DNA of 64,000 nucleotides from Algibacter sp. L3A6 (GTDB lineage Bacteria; Bacteroidota; Bacteroidia; Flavobacteriales; Flavobacteriaceae). The position numbers and the translations under genes were made by a program. The notes below the pieces were generated by a model. It did not search any database. It saw only the letters and a program-made list of their open reading frames with translations, and had not been told where the DNA came from. How positions within the stretch are numbered: the stretch's first letter is position 1; the number at the start of each line of letters is the position of its first letter. The stretch covers positions 806,001 through 870,000 of the forward strand of contig NZ_CP047030.1 of the NCBI RefSeq assembly GCF_009796825.1. The letters run 5' to 3'. Of the stretch, positions 1-14,400 are shown piece by piece.

Positions 1-3000
1 TTGATGTATTCATATCCATTCCACCATCTAAACTAAAAATAGTCGCTGTATTTAAATAATCTCCAGTACCTAGAACTTCAACTGTAATTTCTAAAAGTTG
101 TATATCGCCTTCATTTAATACAGGCACCGTCCATTCACCATCGTTCTCAGAATAAGTTCCGGCAGTGGCTATGTAAGAAATAAATTCATATCCACTAGGA
201 ATAAATTCTTCAACAACAATATTATTTGCCGTTACAGAACCTTCATTAGTTAAAGTAATAGTAAAAACAACTTCGTTATTAACAACCGGTTCTGCTTCAT
301 TTACAACTTTCTCTACACTTAAGTCTGAAGCACCACTAAAGATACTTACTGTAGCATCATCTGGATCACCATCATTGTCTACATCGGCATTTGTTGCATT
401 ATCAGGATCATCGGAATCTTCACGGATTGAAGTTGTTGAATTAACAATTGTTGCATCTACAAATGCTGTATTAACTACGCTACCTGCATCAATATCTTCA
501 ACCGTTACCACATGCTCCGCGTTAGCTGTAAAGGTTTCTCCTGGCGCTAAAGAGGCCACAGTTGATGCACTTGTAAATGTTGCATTAGTATCTGATAAAA
601 TGATATTTAATAAAGTAACATTACCAGCATTGGTAACTGAAATACTATACGTTAAAACATCTCCAATATTGGTATACGAACCAAAATCGACAGCTTTAGT
701 TACGTCTAAAATAGCCAATTGTGGTGTAACGGTTACTGTTGCATCATCTGGTTCTCCATCGCCATTGGTATCATTATCTGTAGTATTATTTGGATCATCA
801 GAATCGTCTGTAACTAAACCGTCTTTAGGATCTTCAGCATTTACAACCGCAGTATTTGTTACCGAACCTGTATCTAAATCAATTTGCGTAATAGTATGAT
901 TTGCACCTAGCATCATGCTTTCTCCTGGCGCTAATGTTGTGATATTAGCTGGAGAAATACTTCCTGCATCGGCATTAATATCAGAAATTACGATATCTGT
1001 TAACGTAACATTACCGGTATTAACAACTTCTAAAACATAAGTAATAACTTCTCCTACGCTATCCCATAGACCATCTGGCGCTAAATCGGCTGCTTTGGTA
1101 AGCGAGATTGAAGGTGATTGAGTAATATTAGTTACTGTTACATCATCAGGATCTCCATCGGCATTAGCATCATTATCTGCCATGTTATTCGGATCATCAG
1201 AAATATCGCTTACCGCATTTCCTAAAGCATCGGTTGCATTTACATTCGCTGAATTTGAAACCGTTCCGACATCTAAATCTGCTTGTGTTAATGTATGTGT
1301 TGCCGTAACAGAAATACTTTCACCAGGAACTAATAAGGTAATATTACCCGGAGAAACACTACCAGCATCGGCATTAGCATCTGTTATTAAAATATTAGTT
1401 AATGTAATGTTACCCGTATTGGTTACAGTGATATTGTAAGCGATTTGCTCTCCAACGCTATCGTAACTTCCATCGTTAGCCGCTAAGGCTTCTTTAATAA
1501 TACTTATTTTACCTTCTATCGGTAAACTTGTAACGGTATCATCGTCTGGGTTTCCATCATTATTATCATCTACATTGGCTGGGTTGTTTGGATCATCAGA
1601 ATTATCTGAAACATCATTTCCATCAGGATCCTCACCTGTAACCACAGCGGCATTTGTTATACTGCCCGAATCTATATCGAATTGGGTGATAGTATAAACA
1701 GCTGTAAATGTTGCATTATCTATTTCTCCAGGAATTAAATCTATAGCAGCTCCATTTACCGCAACTAACGGGTCTGAAATACTAATATCGGTAACGGTTA
1801 CATTTCCTGAGTTAATCACTTCAAATGCATAACTAATAGTTTCGCCTACATTGGCAAGACCGTTTCCGTTGGCATCATTAAAAGTTCCTGTTTTAGTTAA
1901 AGTTAATTCTGGATTTCTAGTTAAACTTGTTACTGTTGGATCATCTGGATCTCCATCACCATTAATATCTTCATTGGTTGGGTTATCCGGATCATCAGAG
2001 AAATCACTAACATCGGTTACAGTACTTCCATCAATATCTTGCCCTATTGCGAGAGCAGTATTTGTTAAATTACCAGCATCGATATCACTTTGCTGAATAG
2101 TATAAACTGCAGAGAAATTAGTGTTATTTACTTGCCCAGGATTTAAATCTATTGGAGCCCCCACAACACTAACAATTGGATCTGTAATTGTTACTCCGAA
2201 GATGGTTACATTTCCTGTGTTTCTAATATCAAAAACATAAGATATTGTTTCACCTGCCTGTGGAATTCCATCAGCGTTTTCATCGTTAAATGTTCCTATT
2301 TTATATAATGATAATTTAGGATCTCTTGATAAACTAGTAACAGTTGCGTCATTATTGTTACTTGTTGTTGGATCATCGGAATCATCGGTTATTGTGTTTC
2401 CTGATGGATCTGTACCCGAAGCCGTAGCCATATTTTCAACACTACCTGTATTAACATCAGTTTGATTTAAAACATATATTGCTGTAAATGTAGTACTATC
2501 CGTTTCACCTGGAACTAAAGTAATAGCACTACCTGAAACTGAAACTAAAGGATCTGAAATAGTTATCCCAAAGATAGTCACATTCCCTGTATTAGAGACA
2601 TCAAACGTATACTGAATGGTTTCTCCTGCCTGAGCTAAGCCATCGCTATTAGCATCGATAAACACGCCGGTTTTGGCGACGCTTAATTCCGGATTACTTG
2701 CAAGAGTTGTAACGGTAGCATCATCTGGTTCGCCATCACCATTAGCATCAAAATCGGTAGCATTTGTCGGATCATCAGATGTATCTGTTACATTAGCTCC
2801 ATTGGTATCTTCACCATTTACGGTTGCAGAATTTGTAATACCACCAAGATCGATATCGGCTTGTGTAATAGTATAAACCGCATAGAATGTAGCATTATTT
2901 ACTTCGGTTGGCATTAAAGTTATTGGTCCGCCATTAACCGTAACTAAAGGATCTGTAACCAAGATATTAGTCAGCGTTACATTCCCTGTATTAATTACTG

Positions 3001-5440
3001 AAAAATTATATGTTAAAGTTTCATCTTTTTGCGGTATACCATCGCCATTTTCATCATTAAACACCGATACTTTTTCTAATTGCATTGATGGATTTTGGGC
3101 AATGATTGTATTAGTTACATCGTCTGGTTCGCCATCTGCATTGGTATCATTATCTGTTGCATCATTTGGATCATCCGAATCATCGGTAACCACATTCCCG
3201 AATGTATCTGTGCCTGAAACCGATGCTGTATTGCTAACCAATCCTGAATTTATTTCATCTTGAGTAATAGTATGTGTTGCCGTTAAAGAAACACTAGCCC
3301 CTGGCGCGATACTCGAAATAACTAAAGGTACAATACTTCCGTTATCGGCATTAGCATCTGTTACACTAACATTAGTTAAGGTTACATTACCTGTATTGGT
3401 TACTATTAATGCGTAAACTATTTGTTCTCCAACGGTATCATAGCTTCCATCTGCTGCTGGTAAAGTTGCTTTAGTCAAACTAATACCGCCTTGTACTGGT
3501 AACGTTGTAACGGTAGCATCATCTGGTTCCCCATCTCCGTTAGCATCAAAATCTGTAGCATTGGTTGGATCATCAGAAGCATCTGTTACTGCACTTCCGT
3601 TTGGCGCTTCACCATTAACTACAGCTGTATTACTTATGCTTCCTGAATCGATATCCGTTTGAGTAATGGTATATACAGCAGTAAATGTACTATCATCATT
3701 TTCAGTTGGGTTTAGAGTTATTGCTCCTCCCGTAACCGTAACCAAAGCATCTGTAACAGTAATATTATTAATGGTAACATTACCTGTATTTACAACATTG
3801 AAGGTGTAACTAATAGTTTCTCCTACTTGAGAAATACCATCGTTATTTTCATCTACAAAAACACCTGTTTTAGTAACACTCATTTTCGGGTTAGCCACTA
3901 AAAGTGTTACTGTATCATCATCAGGATCTCCATCGCTATCCACATCGTTATTTGTTGGGTTATTTGGATCGTCTGATGTATCTGTCACAGCATTACCATT
4001 TGGATCTTGTCCTGAAACTGAAGCCGAATTACTAACACTACCCGAATTAATATCTGCCAATGTTAAGATATAGGTTGCTGTAAATGTTGAATCGTCTCTT
4101 TCGTTTGGAAGAAGATCAATAGGACCTCCATTTACTGAAACCAAATTATCTATTATTGCAATATTTGTTATGGTAACATTTCCTATGTTTCGAACATCAA
4201 AAGAATAACTAACAGTTTCACCTACTTCAGGGAAACCATTTCCGTTTTCATCATTAAACTGAGACGTTTTTAATAAGGATAATTTAGGATCTTGTAATAA
4301 TGTGGTAACCGTAGGGTCATTATTTGCTGATGTTGTTGGATCATCGGAAACTGCACTTACAAAAGTTCCTCTTTGCGAAGTTCCAGATACCGTTGCGGTG
4401 TTAGAAACATCTCCAGAATTTATATCATCTTGCGTTAAGGTGTAAACAGCAGTAAACGTAGTATTATCTATTTCGGTTGGCGCTAAAGTAATTGGTGCTC
4501 CCGAAACAGTTACTAAAGGATCTGAAATAGACACGCCGTAAAGCGTTACATTCCCTGTGTTAGCCACATCAAAAGTATAAGCTATAGTTTCTCCTACTTG
4601 TGCTACGCCATCTCCATTAGCATCAATAAAAACACCTGTTTTAGAAACAGCTAACATCGCGACTTCATCAAAATTAAATATAGTAGCATCATCTGGCTCA
4701 CCATCGCCATTAACATCAATGTTTGCAGTATTATTTGGATTATCTGAAACATCGATAACTTGATTTCCATTAGGATCATTACCCGATACGGTTGCCGAAT
4801 TTGTAATACTTCCTGAATCAATATTAGATTGAGTAATGGTATAATTCCCGAAAAACGTTGTAGCATCAGAACCTGTAGGAGCTAAATCTATTGGTCCACC
4901 ATTAACAGTAATCAATGGATCGCTAATAGAAATATTAGTTAACGACACGTTTCCTGTATTAGAAACTGTGAAGTTATAGGTTAAAGTTTCTCCTTCTTGA
5001 GGAATACCATCGGCGTTTTCATCATTAAAGGTTACTACTTTTTCTAAAGACATTGATGGTGTTTGTTCTAACACTGTAACTGTAGCATCATTAGGATCTG
5101 TTGTACTCGGATCATCAGATACATCTGAAACCTCAGTTCCACAAGGATCAAAACCAGATGCTATAGCACTATTTATAACTTCGCCTGCATCTAAATCGGC
5201 TTGAGTAATAGTATGCGATGCGTTAAAAGTAACCGTTCCAAAAGCTGGAATTGTATTAAAAGTTAAAGGTGAAATACTTCCTGAATCGGCATTTACATCG
5301 GAAAGTGTTACATTGCTTACTTCAACTTCATTAATATTTTCTACTATAATTTCATATTGAATAACCTCTCCAACCGTATTATAACTTCCATCTGAAGCAG
5401 CTAATGTCGATTTACGAACTACAAGTTCAGCTTCCGGACT
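1..5440 (-). repeat. DUF11-type domain array with Asp-rich linkers
   Basis: On the minus strand this part of the giant gene encodes about 13 degenerate repeats of 369-418 bp (123-139 residues). Linkers such as DDSDDPNNTTDNDTNGDGEP, ending in DDATVT, recur near 345, 735, 1140, 1525, 1930, 2345, 2712, 3117, 3508, 3907, 4310, 4680 and 5085. Each domain carries the DUF11/DUF7507-like phrase NTGNVT(L/I) followed by a beta-rich stretch. DUF11 domains are known as stalk-like beta-sandwich modules of surface proteins. The linkers resemble calcium-binding D-x-D-x-D-G loops, which is an inference. Unlike the HYR-like array, these repeats have diverged clearly at the DNA level. Confidence 0.8.
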
Positions 5441-8400
5441 TACGGTTACAATATATTGATATGGATCTCCAAGACATCCATCTGCTGATGTTGGCGTTAT
5501 GGTATAAATTATAGCTTGAACAGCTCCTGAAGTATTTATTAAATTATCTGTAATTGAATTTGCTGTTGAAACTGTTGTTGTTTCTCCATTCACATTACTA
5601 TTCTCGTTGGCCACCCATGAAAATGTTGCTCCACTTAAATCAACATCCGTTGTTAAATCATGATTTAAAACAATATTACTGCACGTTGTATCAACAGGTA
5701 AAACAGCCACAAAAGGTTCTGGATTAACAGACACTAACAACTCGAATGTGTTCCCTTCACACCCATCAGAATTAAAAGGTGTTATAGTGTAAAGTATATT
5801 TTGAATTACTCCACTCGTATTTGTAATAGCATCTGGTATAATAGTTCCACTACCATTTGCAGCACCACTAACGTTTGTATTTGGAACAATTTCCCAAGTA
5901 AAGGTAACTCCTGATAATGATGATAAATTAGTTAAATCGTAATCCATAGAAACATCACTACATACCGTAACACCGGTATCCGTAATCTCTAATGTTGCTG
6001 TTACATCTATAGTATATGTATAAGTGTAAACCGAAGTATTACCAGCACAATCTGTATAGGTAAATGTGTATATTTTTTCACCATCACATAACGGATCTTC
6101 ATTTTCTGTAACAACAGGAATAATGTTATTTCCGCATACATCGATTACCACAGGAGCAATTGGTTCTGTAGCATCTGCAACATCCATAACTGTACTCGAA
6201 TCATTCGTTGGAACCACCGGTAAAGTCGTAGTTTCAATCGTATATGTGTAGGTATAAACTGAAACATTATTAGCACAATCCGTATAAGTGAATGTATAAA
6301 TTTTATCACCTTCGCAAGCTGGATCTGTGTTTTCTGTTATTACTGGAATAATATTATTGCCGCAGACATCAGTTACCGTTGGTGTTGCCGGTTGAACCGC
6401 ATCTGCAATACATTCTACAGTGCTGGTTGCATTCGCTGGAACTACAGGTAATGTCGACACATCAATCGTATAGGTGTAGGTATAAACGGATACATTGTTA
6501 GCACAATCCGTATAAGTGAAAGTGTAAATCTTATCGCCTTCGCAAGTTGGATCCGTGTTTTCTGTGATCACTGGAATAATGTTATTTCCGCAAACATCCG
6601 TTACTGTTGGTGTGGCTGGTTGAACCGCATCTGCAATACATTCTACAGTGTTGGTTGCATTCGCTGGAACTACAGGTAATGTCGACACATCAATCGTATA
6701 GGTGTAGGTATAAACGGATACATTGTTAGCACAATCCGTATAAGTGAAAGTGTAAATCTTATCGCCTTCACAAGTTGGATCCGTGTTTTCTGTGATCACT
6801 GGAATAATGTTATTTCCGCAAACATCCGTTACTGTTGGTGTGACTGGTTGAACCGCATCTGCAATACATTCTACAGTGCTAGAATCATCCGTTGGAACAA
6901 CTGGTAAGGTTAAAACATCAATCGTGTATGTGTATTGCCAAACTTGAACGTTATCGGCACAATCTCTGTACTCGTATTCCCAAACCATGTCACCTTCACA
7001 GGCTACTGCTGTTGCAGTGGTCAATAAAGTTGGTACAACATCATTGCCACAATTATCTTTTATCGTGGCTGGTGCGCCTGGATTAGTCGCATCTGCTGGA
7101 CAATCTACCGTGCTACTTTCGTTTGCCGGAATCGTCATACCATCGGGCATGTCAATAGTGTATGTGTATTGCCAAACTTGAACGTTATCGGCGCAATCTC
7201 TATACTCGTATTCCCAAACCATATCACCTTCACAGGCTACTGCTGTTGGAGTGGTCAATAAAGTTGGTACAACATCATTACCACAGTTATCTTGAATGGT
7301 TGCTGGTGCTCCTGGATTAGTCGCATCTGCTGGACAATCTACCGTGCTACTTTCGTTTGCCGGAATCGTCATACCATCAGGCATGTCAATAGTGTATGTG
7401 TATTGCCAAACTTGAACGTTATCAGCGCAATCTCTGTACTCATATTCCCAAACCATATCACCTTCACAGGCTACTGCACTTGGAGTTGTCAATAAAGTTG
7501 GTATAACATCATTTCCACAATTATCTTGAATGGTTGCTGGTGCACCTGGATTAGTCCCGTCTGCTGGACAATCTACCGTGCTACTTCCGTTTGCCGGAAT
7601 CGTCATACCGTCAGGCATGTCAATCGTGTAGGTGTATTGCCAAACTTGAACGTTATCAGCGCAATCTCTGTACTCGTATTCCCAAACCATATCCCCTTCG
7701 CAGGCTACGGCTGTTGGTGTGGTTAATAAAGTTGGTACAACATCATTGCCACAATTATCTTTTATCGTGGCTGGTGCGCCTGGATTGGTCGCGTCTGCTG
7801 GACAATCTACTGTACTACTTTCGTTAGTCGGAATCGTCATACCATCAGGCATGTCGATGGTGTAGGTGTATTGCCAAACTTGAACGTTATTGGCACAATC
7901 TCTGTACTCGTATTCCCAAACCATAGCACCTTCACAAGCTATTGCTGTTGGAGTGGTTAATAAGTTTGGTATCACATCATTGCCACAGTTATCTTGAATC
8001 GTGGTTGGTGCACCTGGATTAGTGGCGTCTGCTGGACAATCTACTGTGCTACTTCCGTTAGCCGGAATCGTCATACCATCAGGCATGTCGATGGTGTATG
8101 TGTATTGCCAAACTTGAACGTTATCGGCACAATCTCTGTACTCGTATTCCCAAACCATAGCACCTTCACAAGCTATTGCTGTTGGAGTGGTTAATAAGTT
8201 TGGTATCACATCATTGCCACAGTTATCTTGAATCGTGGTTGGTGCACCTGGATTGGTCGCGTCTGCTGGACAATCTACAGTACTACTTCCGTTAGCTGGA
8301 ATCGTCATACCATCAGGCATGTCAATCGTGTAGGTGTATTGCCAAACTTGAACGTTATCAGCGCAATCTCTGTACTCGTATTCCCAAACCATATCCCCTT

Positions 8401-11400
8401 CGCAGGCTACGGCTGTTGGTGTGGTTAATAAAGTTGGTACAACATCATTGCCACAATTATCTTTTATCGTGGCTGGCGCGCCTGGATTGGTCGCGTCTGC
8501 AGGACAATCTACGGTACTACTTTCGTTAGCTGGAATCGTCATACCGTCAGGCATATCGATGGTGTAGGTGTATTGCCAAATTTGAACGTTATTGGCACAA
8601 TCTCTGTACTCGTATTCCCAAACCATAGCGCCTTCACAGGCTACGGCTGTTGGAGTGGTTAGTAAGGTTGGTATCACATCATTGCCACAGTTATCTTGGA
8701 TTGTTGCAGGTACACCTGGATTGGTCGCGTCTGCTGGACAATCTACAGTACTACTTCCGTTAGCCGGAATCGTCATACCATCAGGCATATCGATGGTGTA
8801 GGTGTATTGCCAAATTTGAACGTTATTGGCGCAATCTCTGTACTCGTATTCCCAAACCATAGCACCTTCGCAGACTACTGCACTTGGAGTGGTTAATAAG
8901 GTTGGTACAACATTGTTGCCACAATTATCTTGTATCGTTGCAGGTGCGCCTGGATTGGTCGCGTCTGCTGGACAATCTACTGTACTACTTTCGTTAGCCG
9001 GAATCGACATACCATCAGGCATGTCGATGGTGTAGGTGTATTGCCAAACTTGAACGTTATTGGCACAATCTCTGTACTCGTATTCCCAAACCATAGCGCC
9101 TTCACAGGCTACGGCTGTTGGTGTGGTTAGTAAGGTTGGTATCACATCATTGCCACAGTTATCTTGGATTGTTGCAGGTACACCTGGATTGGTCGCGTCT
9201 GCTGGACAATCTACAGTACTACTTCCGTTAGCTGGAATCGTCATACCATCAGGCATGTCAATCGTGTAGGTGTATTGCCAAACTTGAACGTTATCAGCGC
9301 AATCTCTGTACTCGTATTCCCAAACCATATCCCCTTCGCAGGCTACGGCTGTTGGTGTGGTTAATAAAGTTGGTACAACATCATTGCCACAATTATCTTT
9401 TATCGTGGCTGGCGCGCCTGGATTGGTCGCGTCTGCAGGACAATCTACGGTACTACTTTCGTTAGCTGGAATCGTCATACCGTCAGGCATATCGATGGTG
9501 TAGGTGTATTGCCAAATTTGAACGTTATTGGCACAATCTCTGTACTCGTATTCCCAAACCATAGCGCCTTCACAGGCTACGGCTGTTGGAGTGGTTAGTA
9601 AGGTTGGTATCACATCATTGCCACAGTTATCTTGGATTGTTGCTGGTGCACCTGGATTAGTCGCGTCTGCTGGACAATCTACCGTGCTACTTCCGTTTGC
9701 CGGAATCGTCATACCGTCAGGCATGTCAATCGTGTAGGTGTATTGCCAAACTTGAACGTTATCAGCGCAATCTCTGTACTCGTATTCCCAAACCATATCA
9801 CCTTCACAGGCTACTGCACTTGGAGTTGTCAATAAAGTTGGTATAACATCATTTCCACAATTATCTTGAATCGTGGCTGGTGCGCCTGGATTAGTCGCAT
9901 CTGCTGGACAATCTACTGTACTACTTTCGTTAGCCGGAATCGTCATACCATCAGGCATATCAATCGTGTATGTGTATTGCCAAACTTGAACGTTATCAGC
10001 ACAATCTCTGTACTCGTATTCCCAAACTATATCTCCTTCACAAGCTACTGCTGTTGGAGTTGTCAATAAAGTTGGTATAACATCATTGCCACAGTTATCT
10101 TGAATCGTGGCTGGTGCGCCTGGATTAGTGGCGTCTGATGGACAATCTACCGTGCTACTTCCGTTAGCTGGAATCGTCATACCATCGGGCATATCGATGG
10201 TGTATGTGTATTGCCAAACTTGAACGTTATCAGCGCAATCTCTGTACTCGTATTCCCAAACCATAGCACCTTCACAGGCTACGGCTGTTGGAGTGGTTGA
10301 TAAGGTTGGTACAACATCGTTGCCACAATTATCTTGGATTGTTGTTGGTGCGCCTGGATTAGTCGCGTCTGCTGGACAATCTACCGTGCTACTTCCGTTG
10401 GCAGGAATGGTCATACCGTCAGGCATGTCAATCGTGTACGTGTATTGCCAAACTTGAACGTTATTGGCGCAATCTCTATACTCATATTCCCAAACCATAG
10501 CGCCTTCACAAGCTACGGCTGTTGGAGTGGTTAATAAAGTTGGTATCACATCATTGCCACAATTATCTTGAATTGTTGCAGGTGCGCCTGGATTGGTGGC
10601 ATCTGCAGGACAATCTACTGTGCTACTTCCGTTAGCCGGAATCGTCATACCGTCAGGCATGTCGATGGTGTAGGTGTATTGCCAAACTTGAACGTTATCA
10701 GCGCAATCTCTGTACTCGTATTCCCAAACCATAGCACCTTCGCAGGCTACTGCACTTGGAGTGGTTAGTAAAGTTGGTATCACATCATTGCCACAATTAT
10801 CTTGGATTGTTGCAGGTACACCTGGATTGGTCGCGTCTGCTGGACAATCTACAGTGCTACTTCCGTTAGCCGGAATCGTCATACCATCGGGCATGTCAAT
10901 CGTGTAGGTGTATTGCCAAACTTGAACGTTATCAGCGCAATCTCTGTACTCGTATTCCCAAACCATAGAACCTTCGCAGGCTGCTGCACTTGGAGTGGTT
11001 AGTAAAGTTGGTATCACATCATTGCCACAATTATCTTGAATTGTTGCAGGTGCGCCTGGATTGGTCGCGTCTGCTGGACAATCTACCGTGCTACTTCCAT
11101 TAGCTGGAATCGTCATACCATCGGGCATATCGATGGTATAGGTAAACGTATAAACAGCCACATTACCAGTACAAACTGGATCGGTATAAGTAAATGTGTA
11201 TATCTTATCTCCTTCACATACGGGATCAGTATTAGAAGTTATTACAGGAGTGATGGATGATCCATTAGAATCATTCACAACAGGAGCATCGGGTTGCACT
11301 GCATCAGAAAGGCAATCAGCAACATCAGATTCATCTTCCGGAACCACTAATTGAGAATGCACCGTTACTTGATAGACGTAAACATCATTAATATCTCCAC

Positions 11401-14400
11401 CTACATTTACTGAAATTGCATACTCAACAATTTGATCTAAACCCGATATATTAACTAAAGTATCCGTTATTAAAGTTGCTGATGATATTGACAAAGTCTC
11501 CCCAGTAACATTTGGATTATCTGTAGCAGACCAACTGTATGTTTCTCCTACAAAATTGTTATCATCTGTTAAGTCATGATTTAATGTTTCATCACTACAA
11601 ATTGTATCTATTGGATGTACGGTTACAGTAACATCGGCCGTTGGATCAACAAAATTACCCGTTTTTGCATTACCTGTTGCTGTTACAGTATTTGTTATAT
11701 CTGCTTGATTTGAAATATCTGCAGCCGTCACTTGATAGGTCGCTGTCCATGTTCCTGTTTCTCCAGGCGCTAAAGTATCTATTTCGTTATCTGAATTATC
11801 AGCATCTGTTCCTGTTGTACTTTGCAAAGCAGGAGTTGTTATTGTTCCATCGGCGACATGAACATCAGCAATACTTACATTATCAATAGTTACATTATTA
11901 TCATTTGTAACCACATAGGTATATGTTATGGTTTGCCCTTCCGTGACGTTAAAATAATCATCTACAACTTTCGAAACAGATAAAGAAGGCACTGAAATTA
12001 AAGGTGTAACAGTAGGATCTGCAGCTGTAATTCCGTTGCTAAAATCATCAGTTGTTGTGTTATCATCTGGATCATCCGACAAATCGGTAACACTTCCATT
12101 GTTTGGATCAAGACTTCCCACTGTTGCAGTATTTACAACTTCTCCATTATCTAAATCTTCTTGTGTAATAAAGTGAGTTACCATAAATGTCGCCATTTCT
12201 GTAGGCTCCATACTATCAACAATACCATCAGAATTATCAGCATCTGTTCCGGTAGTATTGGATAAAACAATGACATCGGCATTTGGATCCACAATATTAA
12301 TATCGGTTAGAGTTACATTACCGACACTTGTTGCTATAATGGTATAAACAATAGCTTCTCCAACGGTATCAAAAGCTCCATCTGCAGCTGTCAAATCTAC
12401 TTTTGTAACTTGTAATTGTCCAAACTGAGGAATTGATACTACAGTAGCATCATTAGGAGCTGCAGTTGTTGGATCATCAGAATCATCTGAAATCGTAGTA
12501 CCTTCAACAGGCTCTGTTCCACTAGCTGTAGCTGTGTTTGTTACGTTTCCATTATCAAAATCAGCTTGTATTATAGTATGTTGAGCTGTAAAGACAAATG
12601 ACGCTCCTGCTGGTAGATTAGGTAAAGTAGCAGGAGAGATACTTCCGGAATCAGCATTTGCATCTGTTACCGTTACACTATCTAAACTTACATTACCCGT
12701 GTTAATTACGGTTATTTCATAAGCGATTACTTCTCCTAAATCATCGTATAAACCATCTGAAGCCGGTTGCGCTATTTTTTCAACTTCTAAACTTCCTAAT
12801 TGTTCAATTGGTGTTATAGTTGGATCGTCTACTGCATTATTTGTATCATCTGGATCATCAGATACATCAGAAATAACATAACCATTCGCTAATGTAGCAT
12901 TCGCTGTAGCGGAATTAACCACTTGCCCCGCTTCAATATCTGCCTGAGTAATAGTATGCGTTGCTGTAAAATTAGCCGATGCTCCTATGGCTAAATTTGC
13001 AACAGAACTAGGTATTAAACTTCCTGAATCTATTTTAAGGTCGGTAATTGTAATATTAGTTAAAGCTGTATCTCCCGTATTTGTAACAACAAAATCGTAA
13101 GTAATCACTTCCCCTAAGGTATCATAACTACCATCTACAGCAGCTCTATCAACCTTAGTAACTTCTATTTCGCTATTTATAATATTTACATCTTCAGTTT
13201 CATCATCAAGTAAAACATCGCCTTCTATTTCTGTTTGTGTATTAACAATAACATTGGTTACGGTAGTTGTTGCTGCTACTTCATTTACCGAAGCTACAAT
13301 TTCTATAGTATGTATTTCTCCACTAAACATATCTCCTATAGTCCAATTAGGTGCCGACCAAGTTCCATATGAAGGCGTTCCACTAACAAAAGTTAATTCC
13401 GGAGGAAGTAAATCATTAATAACTAAATTGGTTACTTGGTTTATCCCTAAATGCTCGACGCTAATTGTAAATATAACGTTATCACCTTCTAAAACGGGTG
13501 ATGCATCTACGACTTTAGTTAGCACTAATTCCGGATCACAATTATAAGCGGATATAACCGCAGAATCGTAAGTACAAGCACCTCTGGTCACTCTCACAAA
13601 AAAATCTCCAGGTTCCGAAGGCGTATATACATTAGTAGTTTCTCCTAAAATTTCCACACCATTTTCAAACCATTGATAAGCATCGAAACCACCAGTAATT
13701 TCAATAACATCGGCTCCTGGCAAACAACCACCTCCGGTAACATCTAACTCCACTATTGGTACGGTATCAAAGCCAGAAAAATACCCAGCAAGACCTGCAT
13801 TACTGCCAAAAGACATAAATGTACCTACAGCTATCGGTCCTGTCGATGTTACATCAACTTCACCTGTCAATCCATTTATAAAAAAAGTTTTCCAATCTGC
13901 TGTTCCAGCTACAGGTGTAGAAGTCAAAGCCCCAAAATCCCCATTCCCATCGGTTACGGTTATATTTCCGTCGGGAGTTGTAGTCGATGCCAAAATTGTT
14001 AAGGCAGATTCATTTGAATTAACGCCAGCAATACGATGTATACTTGAAACTTCATCTAAAATATTTGGTAACAAACAATTTACAGGTGCTATAAAATTCA
14101 TTCCTAAAGTTTGCCTTCCAGATAAACCGGCTAAACATTGAAATGCATATGCTTCCTTTGAGGTTTGAATATACATGTTTCCACCAGCCGAATTCACAGA
14201 CCAATTCGCAACTTCTAAATACTCTCCATTATTGATAGTACCCTGATAAACACCTCCTGCAAAAACATCTGTAGCATTCTGTGTTGCTACTATTATAGCA
14301 AATTCTGTTTCATTATCTGACGCTCCATTTCCTCTTACAAAAACATAGTCACGCCCTAAAACATTTGTAGGTACTGGCTGATCTATGCCTACATCACGAG

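Noticed and set aside
375..2876. Plus-strand ORFs of 67-174 codons rich in Ser, Val and Thr
   Set aside because: They lie antisense to the DUF11-type array, whose minus-strand frame has a signal peptide, domain phrases and no stop codon.
6917..11128. Possible CRISPR array
   Set aside because: Repeats are 234 bp, contiguous, in frame and coding, with no spacers and no cas genes in the window.
6892..11260. About twenty short plus-strand ORFs of 64-78 codons at 234-bp spacing
   Set aside because: They are antisense shadows of the in-frame repeats of the giant minus-strand gene; the regular spacing and near-identical Cys/Trp-rich products reflect the repeat, not separate genes.
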